From Gallionella sp. (lineage in GTDB: Bacteria > Pseudomonadota > Gammaproteobacteria > Burkholderiales > Gallionellaceae), in the NCBI GenBank assembly GCA_003153155.1, contig PLWV01000005.1:121465-185464 (forward strand): DNA of 64,000 nucleotides. The letters run 5' to 3'. The position numbers and the translations under genes were made by a program. Within the stretch, counting starts at the first letter, position 1. Each line of letters opens with the position of its first letter. The notes under the pieces were generated by a model. That model did no database searches and was not told the DNA's origin. It saw only the letters and a list, made by a program, of their open reading frames with translations. Below, piece by piece: positions 1 through 7,935 of this stretch.

Positions 1-1512
1 CAGGGCAAAGCCGGCAAGCCGGTCATCCTGGTGCGCGAAGAAACCAAGCCGGAAGATATTCACGGCTTTTTCGCATCGCGCGGCATTCTGACCAGCCGTG
101 GCGGGAAAACTTCGCATGCCGCAGTTGTCGCGCGCGGGATGGGCAAGCCGTGTGTGGCGGGTGCCGAAGGCATCGAAGTCAACGTCACGCTGCGCCAGGC
201 AACCATAGGCGAGACGATCATTCATGAAGGCGACATCATCACCATCGATGGCACCTCAGGCATGGTTTATCTGGGGGTCGTTGCTACCCTTGAAGCCGAA
301 ATCACTGCCGAGCTGAATGTGTTGCTGGCATGGGCAGACAAGGAAGCCAGGCTGGCCGTGATGGCGAATGCAGATACGCCGGATGACGCCAAACGCGCCT
401 TGCAATTAGGTGCAAAAGGCATCGGGCTGTGCCGGACCGAACGCATGTTCAACGCCAGCGACCGCCTGCCCATCGTGCTGGAAATGATCATCGCCGAAGA
501 TCAGGCACAGCGTCAGCTGGCGCTCGATCGCTTGCTGCCGATTCAGCGTGCCGACTTCAAAGGCTTGCTGAAAACCATGGCGGGATTGCCCGTGACCATC
601 AGGTTGCTTGACCCGCCGATACACGAGTTCCTGCCTGTCGAACAGCAACTGGTCAGGGAAATCGAAGAGCTGCGTCATTTATACAATACCGCCAGCGGGA
701 TGGAAATTTTGTCCGACACGCTGGACCTGCTGCAAGATGCGGAACTGAACCCGGCAGATGCTGCGCAAATCAAATCGAATACAGTGAACCCGCACGTCGT
801 CGAGCTGGCGATCAACAAGAAGCAGGCGATATTGAAAAAAGTGCGCGTGCTGCATGAAGTCAATCCGATGCTGGGCCATCGCGGTGTCCGCCTCGGCATC
901 ACCTTTCCGGAAATCTATCTCATGCAGATACGCGCGCTTGCCGAAGCGACAGTTGAATGCGTCAGGGAAGGACTGGATGTGCATCCTGAAATCATGGTGC
1001 CGCAAGTCTGTACCTCTGCCGAATTAAGGTTTGTCAAAGACTATGTCGACCAGACTATCGCGGAAGTTGAAAAAAGCAGCGGCATCAAGGCCAAATTAAA
1101 ATTTGGCACCATGATAGAAGTCGTCCGGGCTTGCCTGCGTGCAGACAGCCTGGCTAAGGAAGCGGAATTCTTCTCCTTCGGCACCAACGATCTGACGCAG
1201 GCCACGTTCTCGTTTTCACGCGAAGACGCTGAAAACAAATTCCTGCCGGCATATATCCAAAAGGACGTGCTTCACGACAATCCGTTTGAGGTGTTGGACA
1301 TACAGGGTGTGGGCAGATTGATGAAGCTGGCCATCGAAGGGGGGCGCGCCACCAAACCGGAACTCAAGATCGGCATTTGCGGCGAGCATGGCGGGCATCC
1401 TGCCTCGATCCGCTTTTGTCACCAGATCGGCCTGGATTACGTGTCGTGCTCTGCACCCCGCGTGCCGATTGCCCGGCTTGCTGCTGCACACGCCAAGCTG
1501 AGCGAAGGCTGA
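1..1512 (+). CDS. ppdK: Pyruvate, phosphate dikinase, C-terminal part (5' end outside window)
   Basis: The reading frame is open from base 1, so only about the last 503 residues are visible. PPDK interconverts pyruvate, ATP and Pi with PEP, AMP and PPi in the cytoplasm. The swivelling phosphohistidine domain is recognised by GGKTSHAAVVARGMGKP (catalytic His about residue 39 of the visible part). The PEP/pyruvate-binding TIM barrel follows, with GLCRTERMF, the FGTNDLTQ loop and the C-terminal GICGEHGGHP carrying the catalytic Cys. It ends with TGA at 1510-1512. PEP synthase is less likely because the His motif and the barrel sequence follow PPDK. The missing N-terminal ATP-grasp domain lies upstream of the window. 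Confidence 0.95.
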   Translation, partial: QGKAGKPVILVREETKPEDIHGFFASRGILTSRGGKTSHAAVVARGMGKPCVAGAEGIEVNVTLRQATIGETIIHEGDIITIDGTSGMVYLGVVATLEAEITAELNVLLAWADKEARLAVMANADTPDDAKRALQLGAKGIGLCRTERMFNASDRLPIVLEMIIAEDQAQRQLALDRLLPIQRADFKGLLKTMAGLPVTIRLLDPPIHEFLPVEQQLVREIEELRHLYNTASGMEILSDTLDLLQDAELNPADAAQIKSNTVNPHVVELAINKKQAILKKVRVLHEVNPMLGHRGVRLGITFPEIYLMQIRALAEATVECVREGLDVHPEIMVPQVCTSAELRFVKDYVDQTIAEVEKSSGIKAKLKFGTMIEVVRACLRADSLAKEAEFFSFGTNDLTQATFSFSREDAENKFLPAYIQKDVLHDNPFEVLDIQGVGRLMKLAIEGGRATKPELKIGICGEHGGHPASIRFCHQIGLDYVSCSAPRVPIARLAAAHAKLSEG

Positions 1513-1599
1513 TATGGATATTGATTTGCGGTGGAATCTATTATTCACCAGAACAATTCGTTTTTCCGTCCTGCCAAAGATCCCGCCTTATTTCATTTC

Positions 1600-1842
1600 G
1601 CATTAAAAACAGCATGTGTGTAGGAGCGGGCCATGCCCACGACCAAGAGACTCGCGAGCATGGCCCGCTCCTACAGGTGCCTGGCCAAAAGTTTTTCGGA
1701 CGGGTGCCCGGCCATAACCAGCGACTTGGCGAGTATTGTTTGCTTGCCTAGTCGAATGGCTAGTTGTTCCACCAGTAGTCATATCAGTAGTTCCATCAAA
1801 AGTTTTTCAGACATCCGGCAAAATTGTTGTCGTTTTTAACGC
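1600..1842. repeat. Composite MITE-like repeat, copy A
   Basis: A 243 bp intergenic element between ppdK and rpsF. Its ends are an imperfect inverted repeat (GCATTAAAAACAGC at 1600-1613; GTTTTTAACGC at 1832-1842). Inside are a Pseudomonas-REP-like hairpin (TAGGAGCGGGCCATG at 1621-1635 against CATGGCCCGCTCCTA at 1659-1673) and one copy of the 48 nt covarying palindrome (1714-1761). AAAAGTTTTTCGGAC-type sequence occurs twice inside. A shorter relative lies at 3462-3654, on the other side of the ribosomal operon. No transposase is encoded. Confidence 0.7.
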
Positions 1843-1871
1843 AAATTGGAATTAGGCCAGCGTTAAACTCC

Positions 1872-1899
1872 TTGACCTACAAGCCTGTTTCGCTATAAT
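1872..1899 (+). promoter_or_regulatory. Sigma-70 promoter of the rpsF operon
   Basis: TTGACC (1872-1877), 16 bp spacer and a perfect TATAAT (1894-1899), giving a start near 1906 and a leader of about 90 nt. The leader contains a GC-rich stem around 1956-1976 (CACCGC / GCGGGG). It could be the S6:S18 autoregulatory site known from rpsF leaders, but I did not confirm the consensus. Confidence 0.75.
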
Positions 1900-1995
1900 G
1901 CGCGCCCCTGTGAGACTGCCTGTAAAACTGATGGGCAGTTCACTTACCTTGCTCCACCGCACCGCAAGCGGGGGGCTTAACCATAAGGAGATGTA

Positions 1996-2397
1996 ATGCG
2001 AAATTACGAAATCGTGTTTATTGTGCATCCCGATCAAAGCGAGCAAGTGCCCGCGATGATCGAGCGTTATCGCACACTGGTCACTTCCAAGGGTGGTCAC
2101 ATCCACCGTCTGGAAGATTGGGGCCGCCGCCAGTTGGCCTATCCGATCCAAAAGATTCACAAGGCACACTACGTGCTGATGAATATCGAATGCAACCAGG
2201 AAGCGCTGGACGAGCTGGAGCACGCGTTCCGCTTCAATGATGCGGTGTTGCGCCATCTGACTGTCAAGACCAAGGCTGCCGTCATCGAACCGTCTGCCAT
2301 GATGAAGGAAGAAAGATCCCGCTCCATGCCGACCGAAGGTGCCGCTGTAAGCAGTGCTGCAGTTCAGGCTGAAGAAATCGCGGCAGCGGTTGTTTAA
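1996..2397 (+). CDS. rpsF: 30S ribosomal protein S6
   Basis: A 133-residue S6, a component of the small-subunit platform that binds next to S18. It begins [17 protein letters not shown] and contains the conserved [14 protein letters not shown] segment. The alanine-rich C-terminal tail is variable in this family. AAGGAG lies 5-6 nt before ATG. It is the first gene of the operon with priB, rpsR and rplI and follows a strong sigma-70 promoter. Length and position are normal. Confidence 0.97.
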   Translation: MRNYEIVFIVHPDQSEQVPAMIERYRTLVTSKGGHIHRLEDWGRRQLAYPIQKIHKAHYVLMNIECNQEALDELEHAFRFNDAVLRHLTVKTKAAVIEPSAMMKEERSRSMPTEGAAVSSAAVQAEEIAAAVV

Positions 2398-2409
2398 TTT
2401 CATTGGCAA

Positions 2410-2706
2410 TTGGCGCGTAATCAGGTTGTCATCAGCGGCGAGTTGATCGCACTGGAAAGTTTGCGTTACACCCCGGCTGGGGTGGCGAGAGTGGCACTGA
2501 CGTTAAGTCATTCCTCGCAGCAGTCCGAAGCAAATGGTTTACGGCAGGTGCAGTGTGAAGTGAATGCGCTGGCGTTTGCCGAGGTGGCCGATAAGGTTGC
2601 TCAGTTTGCGGTAGGACAGAACGTTAAAGTGCGCGGGTTTTTAGCTCAGCAAAGTATCCGCAGCCGGCAACTGGTTTTGCATATAAACGACATAATTTTG
2701 GAATAA
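2410..2706 (+). CDS. priB: Primosomal replication protein N
   Basis: A 98-residue single-OB-fold protein that binds ssDNA and works with PriA in replication restart. It begins with TTG at 2410, 12 bp after the rpsF stop; this start gives MARNQVVISGELIALESL, typical of betaproteobacterial PriB. No strong Shine-Dalgarno precedes it, so translational coupling to rpsF is likely. The position between rpsF and rpsR is diagnostic for PriB rather than SSB. Confidence 0.93.
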   Translation: MARNQVVISGELIALESLRYTPAGVARVALTLSHSSQQSEANGLRQVQCEVNALAFAEVADKVAQFAVGQNVKVRGFLAQQSIRSRQLVLHINDIILE

Positions 2707-2715
2707 GGAAATATC

Positions 2716-2991
2716 ATGGCCCGTCCATCAGACAAAAAGAAAGATGATAAGAACAAACGTTCTTCCCGCAACAATCTGTTCAAGCGCCGCAAGTTCTGCC
2801 GCTTCACAGTCGAGAAGATCGCCGAAGTGGATTACAAGGATATCAACATCCTCAAGGAATTCATCTCCGAAAACGGCAAGCTGATCCCGGCACGCATCAC
2901 CGGCACCAGGACACATTTTCAGCGTCAATTGAGCACCGCCGTGAAACGCGCGCGCTTCCTGGCTTTGATGCCTTACACTGATCTGCATTAA
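2716..2991 (+). CDS. rpsR: 30S ribosomal protein S18
   Basis: A 91-residue S18, partner of S6 on the 30S platform. The [10 protein letters not shown] motif and the C-terminal basic stretch ending TDLH are typical. The N-terminus is longer and more lysine-rich than in E. coli. It follows priB by 9 bp with AAGGAA before ATG. Confidence 0.97.
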   Translation: MARPSDKKKDDKNKRSSRNNLFKRRKFCRFTVEKIAEVDYKDINILKEFISENGKLIPARITGTRTHFQRQLSTAVKRARFLALMPYTDLH

Positions 2992-3002
2992 GGAGCCCGG
3001 AC

Positions 3003-3452
3003 ATGCAAATAATTTTGATGGAAAAAGTGACCAACGTCGGCCAATTGGGTGAAGTGGTCAAGGTCAAGAACGGCTTCGCGCGCAATTTTTTGATTCCGCA
3101 AGGCAAGGCCAAGCGCGCAACTGCCGCCAACATGGCTGAGTTTGAAGTGCGTCGCGGCGAAATCGAAGCGGTCGACAAAGCCAAACTGGCCGAAGCGCAA
3201 GCACGCGGCGAAAAGCTGGCGGGTTTGACCGTGCAAATCGTGCAAAAGGCCGGCGTGGACGGCAAGCTGTTCGGTTCCGTCACCAACGCCGATATAGTGG
3301 CCGCGCTGGCTGCGCAAGGCTTTGAAATTGAAAAGTCGCAAGTGCGTATGCCCGAAGGCCACCTCAAACAGATCGGCGATCATCCCCTCAACATCGCGCT
3401 GCATACCGATGTGGTGGTGGGTATAACCGTTTCGGTGCTCGGCGAACACTAA
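3003..3452 (+). CDS. rplI: 50S ribosomal protein L9
   Basis: A 149-residue L9 with the N-terminal domain motif [19 protein letters not shown], the long connecting helix and the C-terminal RNA-binding domain. It starts 11 bp after rpsR with AAGGAG. It is the last ribosomal gene; a repeat element and a terminator separate it from dnaB. Confidence 0.97.
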   Translation: MQIILMEKVTNVGQLGEVVKVKNGFARNFLIPQGKAKRATAANMAEFEVRRGEIEAVDKAKLAEAQARGEKLAGLTVQIVQKAGVDGKLFGSVTNADIVAALAAQGFEIEKSQVRMPEGHLKQIGDHPLNIALHTDVVVGITVSVLGEH

Positions 3453-3461
3453 TTCTATTTC

Positions 3462-3654
3462 TCATTAAAAACAGCGTTAATTGCAGGAGCGGGCCATGCC
3501 CGCGACCAAGGTGTTCGCGGGCAAGGCCCGCTCCTACGGGTGCCCGGCCATAACCAGCCACTTGGCTGTTGTTCTTTGACAGCCTAGTGGAATGGCTAGT
3601 GGTCCCATCAAAAGTTTTTCGGACATCCGGCAAAATTATTGTCGTTTTTAACGC
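3462..3654. repeat. Composite MITE-like repeat, copy B
   Basis: About 193 bp between rplI and the operon terminator, related to 1600-1842. It has the same terminal inverted repeats (3462-3475 and 3644-3654), the same order of a REP-like hairpin (about 3484-3534, GGAGCGGGCCATGCCCGCGA type) and a 48 nt palindrome (3550-3597), and the same TTTTTCGGACATCCGGCAAAA tail. It lacks about 50 bp present in copy A. Confidence 0.7.
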
Positions 3655-3690
3655 ATATAGGAATAAGACATTGCTGTAGCAACGCAATAC

Positions 3691-3724
3691 AAAAAGGACT
3701 GACAACAGTCCTTTTTTGTTTTTA
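3691..3724 (+). terminator. Rho-independent terminator of the rpsF-rplI operon
   Basis: AAAAAGGACTG - ACAA - CAGTCCTTTTTT followed by GTTTTT: an 11-bp stem with a four-base loop and a T-run. It lies 60 bp before dnaB, so dnaB must have its own promoter or depend on read-through. Confidence 0.9.
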
Positions 3725-3785
3725 GGTTTTTGCCCGTTAGCGAGGTAAAATACCACCCGCTTAAAAGCCCCTGTGAATTAATTTC

Positions 3786-5165
3786 ATGCAAAACTTTTCC
3801 AACTCGGACACACAACTCGACCAGATTAAATTGCCGCCCCATTCGGTGGAAGCCGAGCAATCGGTGCTGGGCGGTTTGCTGTTGGAAGCGAGCGCGCTGG
3901 ACAAGATTAGCGACTTGATGACCGCCGACGATTTCTATCGTCAGGAGCATCGCTTGATCTTCCGCCAAATCGTGCGCCTGAGCGAGCAGGCGAAACCGGT
4001 GGACGTGATTACCGTGGCCGAGGCGTTGGAGATCGCCGGTGAATTGGACAAAGTGGGCGGCTTGCCTTACCTGGGCGGTTTAGCGCAGAACGTGCCGTCG
4101 GCCGCCAATATCCGCCGCTATGGCGAAATCGTGCGCGAACGTTCCATCATGCGCAAGCTGGCGGAAGTCGGCACCGATATTGCCAGCAGCTCATACAATC
4201 CGACCGGGCGCGATGCCGCGCAATTGCTCGATGAGGCGGAAAGAAAAGTGCTGGAAATCGCCGAGGCGGGTTCGCGCGGCAAGCAGGGCTTTATCGCCAT
4301 GCCCCCGCTGTTATCGCAAGTGGTAGAACGCATCGAGACCTTGTATGGGCGCGATAACCCCAGCGATATCACCGGAACCGCGACCGGCTTCACCGATCTG
4401 GATCGCCTGACTTCCGGCTTGCAGCCCGGTGAATTGATCATCATTGCCGGCCGCCCGAGTATGGGCAAGACCGCGCTAGCAATCAACATCGCCGAGAACG
4501 TCGCACTGGACAGCAAATTGCCGGTGGCAATTTTCAGTATGGAAATGAATGCATCGCAGTTGGCGATGCGTATGCTCGGCTCGGTCGGCAAGCTCAACCA
4601 GCAGGATTTACGCACCGGTCGTTTGCAGGATGACGACTGGGGACGGCTCACGCACGCCCTCGGCCAACTCAACGATGCGCCTATCTACATCGACGAAAGT
4701 GGCGCGCTGTCTGCCCTGGAAGTGCGCGCGCGGTCGCGTCGGCTGCATCGCCAGAACAATCTGGGACTCATCGTAGTGGACTATTTACAATTGATGAGTT
4801 CGAACGCAGGCAAAGCCAGCGAAAATCGCGCCACGGAAATCTCGGAAATCTCCCGCTCCTTAAAGGCCTTGGCGAAAGAATTGCATGTGCCGGTGATCGC
4901 GCTGTCACAGTTGAACCGCAGCCTCGAGCAACGCCCCAACAGACGCCCGGTGATGTCTGACTTACGTGAAAGTGGAGCGATTGAACAGGATGCTGACTTG
5001 ATCCTGTTCATTTACCGCGACGAAGTTTATAACAGCGATTCACCCGATAAAGGCAAGGCCGAAATCATCATCGGCAAACAGCGCAATGGCCCGATTGGCA
5101 TGGTGCCGCTTGCCTTCCGGGGCGAGTATACGCGCTTCGATAATTTGGCTTCTGGCAGTTATTGA
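3786..5165 (+). CDS. dnaB: Replicative DNA helicase DnaB
   Basis: A 459-residue hexameric 5'-3' fork helicase. The N-terminal domain (about 1-110, beginning after LPPHSVEAEQSVLGGLL) is followed by a RecA-type motor domain with Walker A GRPSMGKTALAINIAE (about residue 225) and Walker B LIVVDYLQLM, then SQLNRSLEQR and the arginine-finger region. No intein is present and the length is normal. The position behind rplI is typical of proteobacteria. Confidence 0.97.
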   Translation: MQNFSNSDTQLDQIKLPPHSVEAEQSVLGGLLLEASALDKISDLMTADDFYRQEHRLIFRQIVRLSEQAKPVDVITVAEALEIAGELDKVGGLPYLGGLAQNVPSAANIRRYGEIVRERSIMRKLAEVGTDIASSSYNPTGRDAAQLLDEAERKVLEIAEAGSRGKQGFIAMPPLLSQVVERIETLYGRDNPSDITGTATGFTDLDRLTSGLQPGELIIIAGRPSMGKTALAINIAENVALDSKLPVAIFSMEMNASQLAMRMLGSVGKLNQQDLRTGRLQDDDWGRLTHALGQLNDAPIYIDESGALSALEVRARSRRLHRQNNLGLIVVDYLQLMSSNAGKASENRATEISEISRSLKALAKELHVPVIALSQLNRSLEQRPNRRPVMSDLRESGAIEQDADLILFIYRDEVYNSDSPDKGKAEIIIGKQRNGPIGMVPLAFRGEYTRFDNLASGSY

Positions 5166-5320
5166 TCCAGTTGTCCGCCAAGCCGACCGCTAACTGAGGT
5201 CTGCTATGTGCCAAGATCGGCCATTCAAGAAATACACAAAATTCCGGACACCCTCCATCAGGCTCTCCCGCAGATTGAAAGTCGGGACGGCGGCATTATG
5301 AAGGATGGCACGGTTCGTAG

Positions 5321-5350
5321 GGTGGGTTAGCCGCACCGCGGCTAACCCGC
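5321..5350. repeat. Intergenic hairpin between convergent genes
   Basis: GGGTTAGCCGC (5324-5334) and GCGGCTAACCC (5338-5348) form an 11-bp stem with a 3-nt loop between dnaB and the convergent permease gene. It belongs to the GGGTTAGC-type dispersed palindromes common in proteobacteria. There is no T-run, so a terminator function is only possible. Confidence 0.6.
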
Positions 5351-5363
5351 CGAATTTCCACCA

Positions 5364-6614
5364 TCAACCCGACGGCTCGTCTTCCGCCTTTTTCCGGACG
5401 TCCGACATTTCGACCGCGATGGCCGATGCCGCTTCTGCCGGCATACCTTCGGTTCTGCGCGTGTATTCGCGCTCGCTGTGCTCGTCTTTTTTTCTCATCT
5501 CCGTGTCCCCGGCCTGCTCCGTCTCGCCGGGCAGATCGACGCGCAGCTTGTCGATGAGCATCAGGATCGTGGCCGCTACCGGCAGCGCGAGCAGCGCACC
5601 GATGATCCCGAACAGCGTGGCGCCCGCAATCAGGGAAAAGAGCACCACTGACGACGGCAGTCGCAGCGCGCGTCCGTAGACTATGGGTACCAGCACGCGG
5701 CTTTCGAACTCCTCGTAGGCGAGCATCAGCAGGAAAACCACCAGGGTGATGACCGTCCCGAACGGGAGCGCGGCCGCAACCGCGGGGCCCATGGTAATGA
5801 AGATGCCTATATACGGCAGCACGTCGGCCAAGCCGCCGAACACCGCGATCACCAGGGCGTTCGGAATACCGCACGCGGTGAGCAGGACTAACATGAACAC
5901 GGCCATCATGGCGCAGGTGATCACCTGACCGCGGATATAGCCGCCGACGATAGTATTCAGATTGACCAGGATGCGCGACAGCCGTATATGGTGCGTGCGC
6001 GGTACCACCGCGAACAGCGCTCCGCGCAGCCGGTCGCGGTCCAACATCATGTACAACGCGAGAAAAATCGCGCCAACCCCGTAGGCGACGCTCTCTACCA
6101 CGAGGGTGAAAAAGGTCAGCACGGACGCGGCAGAAGACTTGATGAGCGCGTCATACTGCACGTTGCGCATTGTGTCCGCGAGGTTCGCCGTGAGCGGAGA
6201 TCGGGCGAACCACACCGCCAGCCGCTCGCGCAGCGCCGGCTCCATGCCGATCAGGCTCCTCACCTGGTTCACCAGCTCCGGAATAGTGAGTGCGAATATC
6301 AGCACGGTCGACACGAACAGCACGGCAAAGACGATGGCGATACCCACACCCCTGCGCACGCCACGCTGTTCCAGCCATTCCACCGCCGGGCTGAGCGTGC
6401 CGACGATCATCAGCGCCCCTACAAGCACCAGGACGACCGGCAGCAGGCGCATGAAAATCCACAGTCCGGCGATGACCAGCACCAGGGAAAATATCGTCCA
6501 CGGAGCGATTTCGACGCGGATCACGCGTGTTCGCCGCGACAGCAATTCCTGCTCCGGCTCGATGCGCTTGCCCGGCGCATCGGTCGCAGGTGCCTTGTTA
6601 TCCGGCGCGCTCAT
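5364..6614 (-). CDS. AI-2E family transporter (PerM/YdiK type permease)
   Basis: A 416-residue inner-membrane protein with about eight hydrophobic segments. It has paired N-terminal helices, a long cytoplasmic or periplasmic middle region and the conserved C-terminal helices around GGLADVLPYIGIFITMGPA and SRVLVPIVYGRALRLP. The family includes TqsA and other permeases of uncertain substrate; the name does not prove AI-2 export. The C-terminal about 50 residues are charged and acidic. It is convergent with dnaB and apparently monocistronic. Confidence 0.85.
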   Translation of the reverse strand: MSAPDNKAPATDAPGKRIEPEQELLSRRTRVIRVEIAPWTIFSLVLVIAGLWIFMRLLPVVLVLVGALMIVGTLSPAVEWLEQRGVRRGVGIAIVFAVLFVSTVLIFALTIPELVNQVRSLIGMEPALRERLAVWFARSPLTANLADTMRNVQYDALIKSSAASVLTFFTLVVESVAYGVGAIFLALYMMLDRDRLRGALFAVVPRTHHIRLSRILVNLNTIVGGYIRGQVITCAMMAVFMLVLLTACGIPNALVIAVFGGLADVLPYIGIFITMGPAVAAALPFGTVITLVVFLLMLAYEEFESRVLVPIVYGRALRLPSSVVLFSLIAGATLFGIIGALLALPVAATILMLIDKLRVDLPGETEQAGDTEMRKKDEHSEREYTRRTEGMPAEAASAIAVEMSDVRKKAEDEPSG

Positions 6615-7026
6615 TCAGGCCTCAGCGCGCGCTTCGCATCTGAGTTGATTCGTGCCACCACGTCGCGGGACATACCGGCAGGCGCAAAGATGGCGTACCA
6701 GGAAACAGGAATGCAAAATTTCATCATCATCACGAGTAGGCGCGGAATATCATAGCAGCCGTGGATAGTAATCCTATTCACTCTCTTTTCCAATCAAAAG
6801 CAGGCAAAGGGGACTAGAGCAAAAGGGGCCAAGATCGATATATTTTAGAAGCAGAAAAACAATTCGAACCTGGCCCCTTTAATTACTTTCTTTAATTACT
6901 TTAATTTCATTTACAGCTAAGGTTCGCAAGCAGGCATTGACGAGAACGTCTGATTAGTGCACAAGCAGACGATCGGCATTCGAGATGTTGTTGGCTAGCC
7001 AACTCGGATAAATCAGGTAACTGAAT
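6615..7026. other. Gene-poor stretch
   Basis: No convincing coding sequence. It holds the probable upstream region of the permease gene, the repeat at 6821-6880 and AT-rich sequence (TTTAATTACTTT repeated at 6879-6902) leading to the regulatory region at 7027-7242. Confidence 0.5.
6821..6880. repeat. AAAAGGGGCCA boundary repeat, copy 1
   Basis: AAAAGGGGCC at 6821-6830 and its inverted partner TGGCCCCTTT at 6871-6880 enclose GATATATTTTAGAAGCAG and AACAATTCGAACC. Nearly the same interior recurs at about 9075-9134 and more weakly at about 23457-23515. This is one of several AAAGGGG(T/C)CAG tags at the edges of accessory genes. Confidence 0.6.
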
Positions 7027-7047
7027 TGTCACTGGACTAATGTGACA
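7027..7047. promoter_or_regulatory. Possible activator-binding inverted repeat upstream of a sigma-54 promoter
   Basis: TGTCAC (7027-7032), 9-bp spacer, GTGACA (7042-7047), a perfect 6-bp dyad. A further TGTCAC half-site is at 7122-7127. The dyad lies about 130 bp upstream of the -24 element, the usual distance for enhancer-binding proteins. The binding protein is unknown. Confidence 0.5.
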
Positions 7048-7176
7048 TTGTTCCATGTGGTAACACTTAACAAGAACCAGCACATCTTAGATGCCCATTC
7101 TGGAAACATTGGGCCAAAAATTGTCACTTTTGAAAAATATACCCCGCTAGCTCTTTGATATTCATCAAACCAGTTG

Positions 7177-7193
7177 TTGGCACGACTATTGCG
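7177..7193 (+). promoter_or_regulatory. Sigma-54 (RpoN) promoter
   Basis: TTGGCACGACTATTGCG contains TGGCAC-N5-TTGC exactly, with GG and GC separated by 10 bp as required. The predicted start is about 12 nt past the GC, near 7204. The downstream hairpin and small ORFs are on the same strand. Confidence 0.8.
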
Positions 7194-7204
7194 ATAACAT
7201 TAAT

Positions 7205-7242
7205 ACTCCTAATATTCCCTCGAAGGCAGGAATATTAGGAGT
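7205..7242 (+). other. Perfect 14-bp hairpin at the predicted transcript 5' end
   Basis: ACTCCTAATATTCC (7205-7218) and GGAATATTAGGAGT (7229-7242) with a 10-nt loop. The stem starts 1 nt after the predicted sigma-54 start. Its 3' arm contains AGGAG, the best ribosome-binding sequence before the ATG at 7258, so the stem could mask it. It could act as a 5' stabiliser, a structural switch or part of a small RNA. Confidence 0.7.
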
Positions 7243-7257
7243 AAGGTAAGCGTGTCT

Positions 7258-7416
7258 ATGCGCAAGCCTCTCATTCTTAAGCAGACGATTTCTTCGGCAA
7301 CCATTGGTAGCCGTCTGTCCCTATATATATACCGCCTGTACCTTTTTTTGCGCCGCTTATCCCCAATTTTGAAAAACAGCCAAGAGGGCTTGGGGCCAAG
7401 ATCTATTTTTTGTTAG
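7258..7416 (+). CDS. Candidate 52-residue small protein behind the sigma-54 promoter
   Basis: ATG at 7258 opens a 52-codon frame ending with TAG at 7414-7416. The product begins MRKPLILKQTISSATIG and has a Tyr/Leu-rich centre (SLYIYRLYLFLRRL), so it would be basic and partly hydrophobic. AGGAG lies 16 nt and TAAGG 12 nt upstream of the ATG. I recognise no family. It is supported only by its place directly downstream of the promoter and hairpin; a non-coding transcript is an equal alternative. Confidence 0.35.
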   Translation: MRKPLILKQTISSATIGSRLSLYIYRLYLFLRRLSPILKNSQEGLGPRSIFC

Positions 7417-7468
7417 TGTCTCCTTCACGCCGTTGTTAAAGCGGGTTTTGCAGTGGAAGGACTAGATC

Positions 7469-7675
7469 ATGGTTAACTTGGCCGAAGTGGATCGCAACTG
7501 GGAGCATCTCTATACGCAGTTTAAAAACCCAACAGGAGGTTCAGTAGTATGTATGGTGCACAAGGAAACCAAGAAATTCGTCTACTTCGACGTCCAATTA
7601 AATCGGGTTCTTTCGAAACAAGAAGCCTTGATGTACAGAGTGGATGCTACGGGTAAGTATTCAGCTCATCCGTAA
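7469..7675 (+). CDS. Small hypothetical protein, 68 residues
   Basis: MVNLAEVDRNWEHLYTQFK begins a soluble, mildly basic product with no membrane segment or known motif. GAAGGA lies 8-10 nt before ATG. It follows the 7258 frame by 52 bp in the same direction and may share the sigma-54 transcript. TTTCGAC-GTCA-GTCGAAA, a 7-bp hairpin without a T-run, lies just after it at 7695-7712. Coding status is probable; function unknown. Confidence 0.55.
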   Translation: MVNLAEVDRNWEHLYTQFKNPTGGSVVCMVHKETKKFVYFDVQLNRVLSKQEALMYRVDATGKYSAHP

Positions 7676-7747
7676 GTTGCCTGTAGACCCACTGTTTCGA
7701 CGTCAGTCGAAATTGATCCTGGATGAATCAATGGGGGTCGAATCAAT

Positions 7748-7824
7748 GGGGTCAGCTTCGTCTAATTTTCCTAAGGTGTCTATGGAATGAAAGTGTCCAA
7801 GAAAATCAATCTGAAGCTGACCCC
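7748..7824. repeat. Inverted repeat GGGGTCAGCTTC / GAAGCTGACCCC
   Basis: A perfect 12-bp inverted repeat (7748-7759 and 7813-7824) with a 53-bp interior, upstream of the phosphoesterase gene. The same arm recurs at about 47509 (AAGGGGTCAGCTTCG). Such tags commonly sit at the edges of accessory inserts. Confidence 0.65.
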
Positions 7825-7935
7825 TTTAGCCATCGCGCCGATCGTCGTCGGTGTTCCCAGCGGCAAAACTTAAGCCACCTCAAGAAAAGAACCGATAATC
7901 CTTTCCTGGAAGAAATAACAACAAGGAGTGTGGAA

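Noticed and set aside
5988..6755. Long plus-strand frame of 255 codons
   Set aside because: Antisense to the permease gene; composition (His/Arg/Gln-rich) is typical of a shadow frame.
6611..6793. 60-codon minus-strand frame upstream of the permease
   Set aside because: Its stop overlaps the permease start, but it has no ribosome-binding site or family resemblance.
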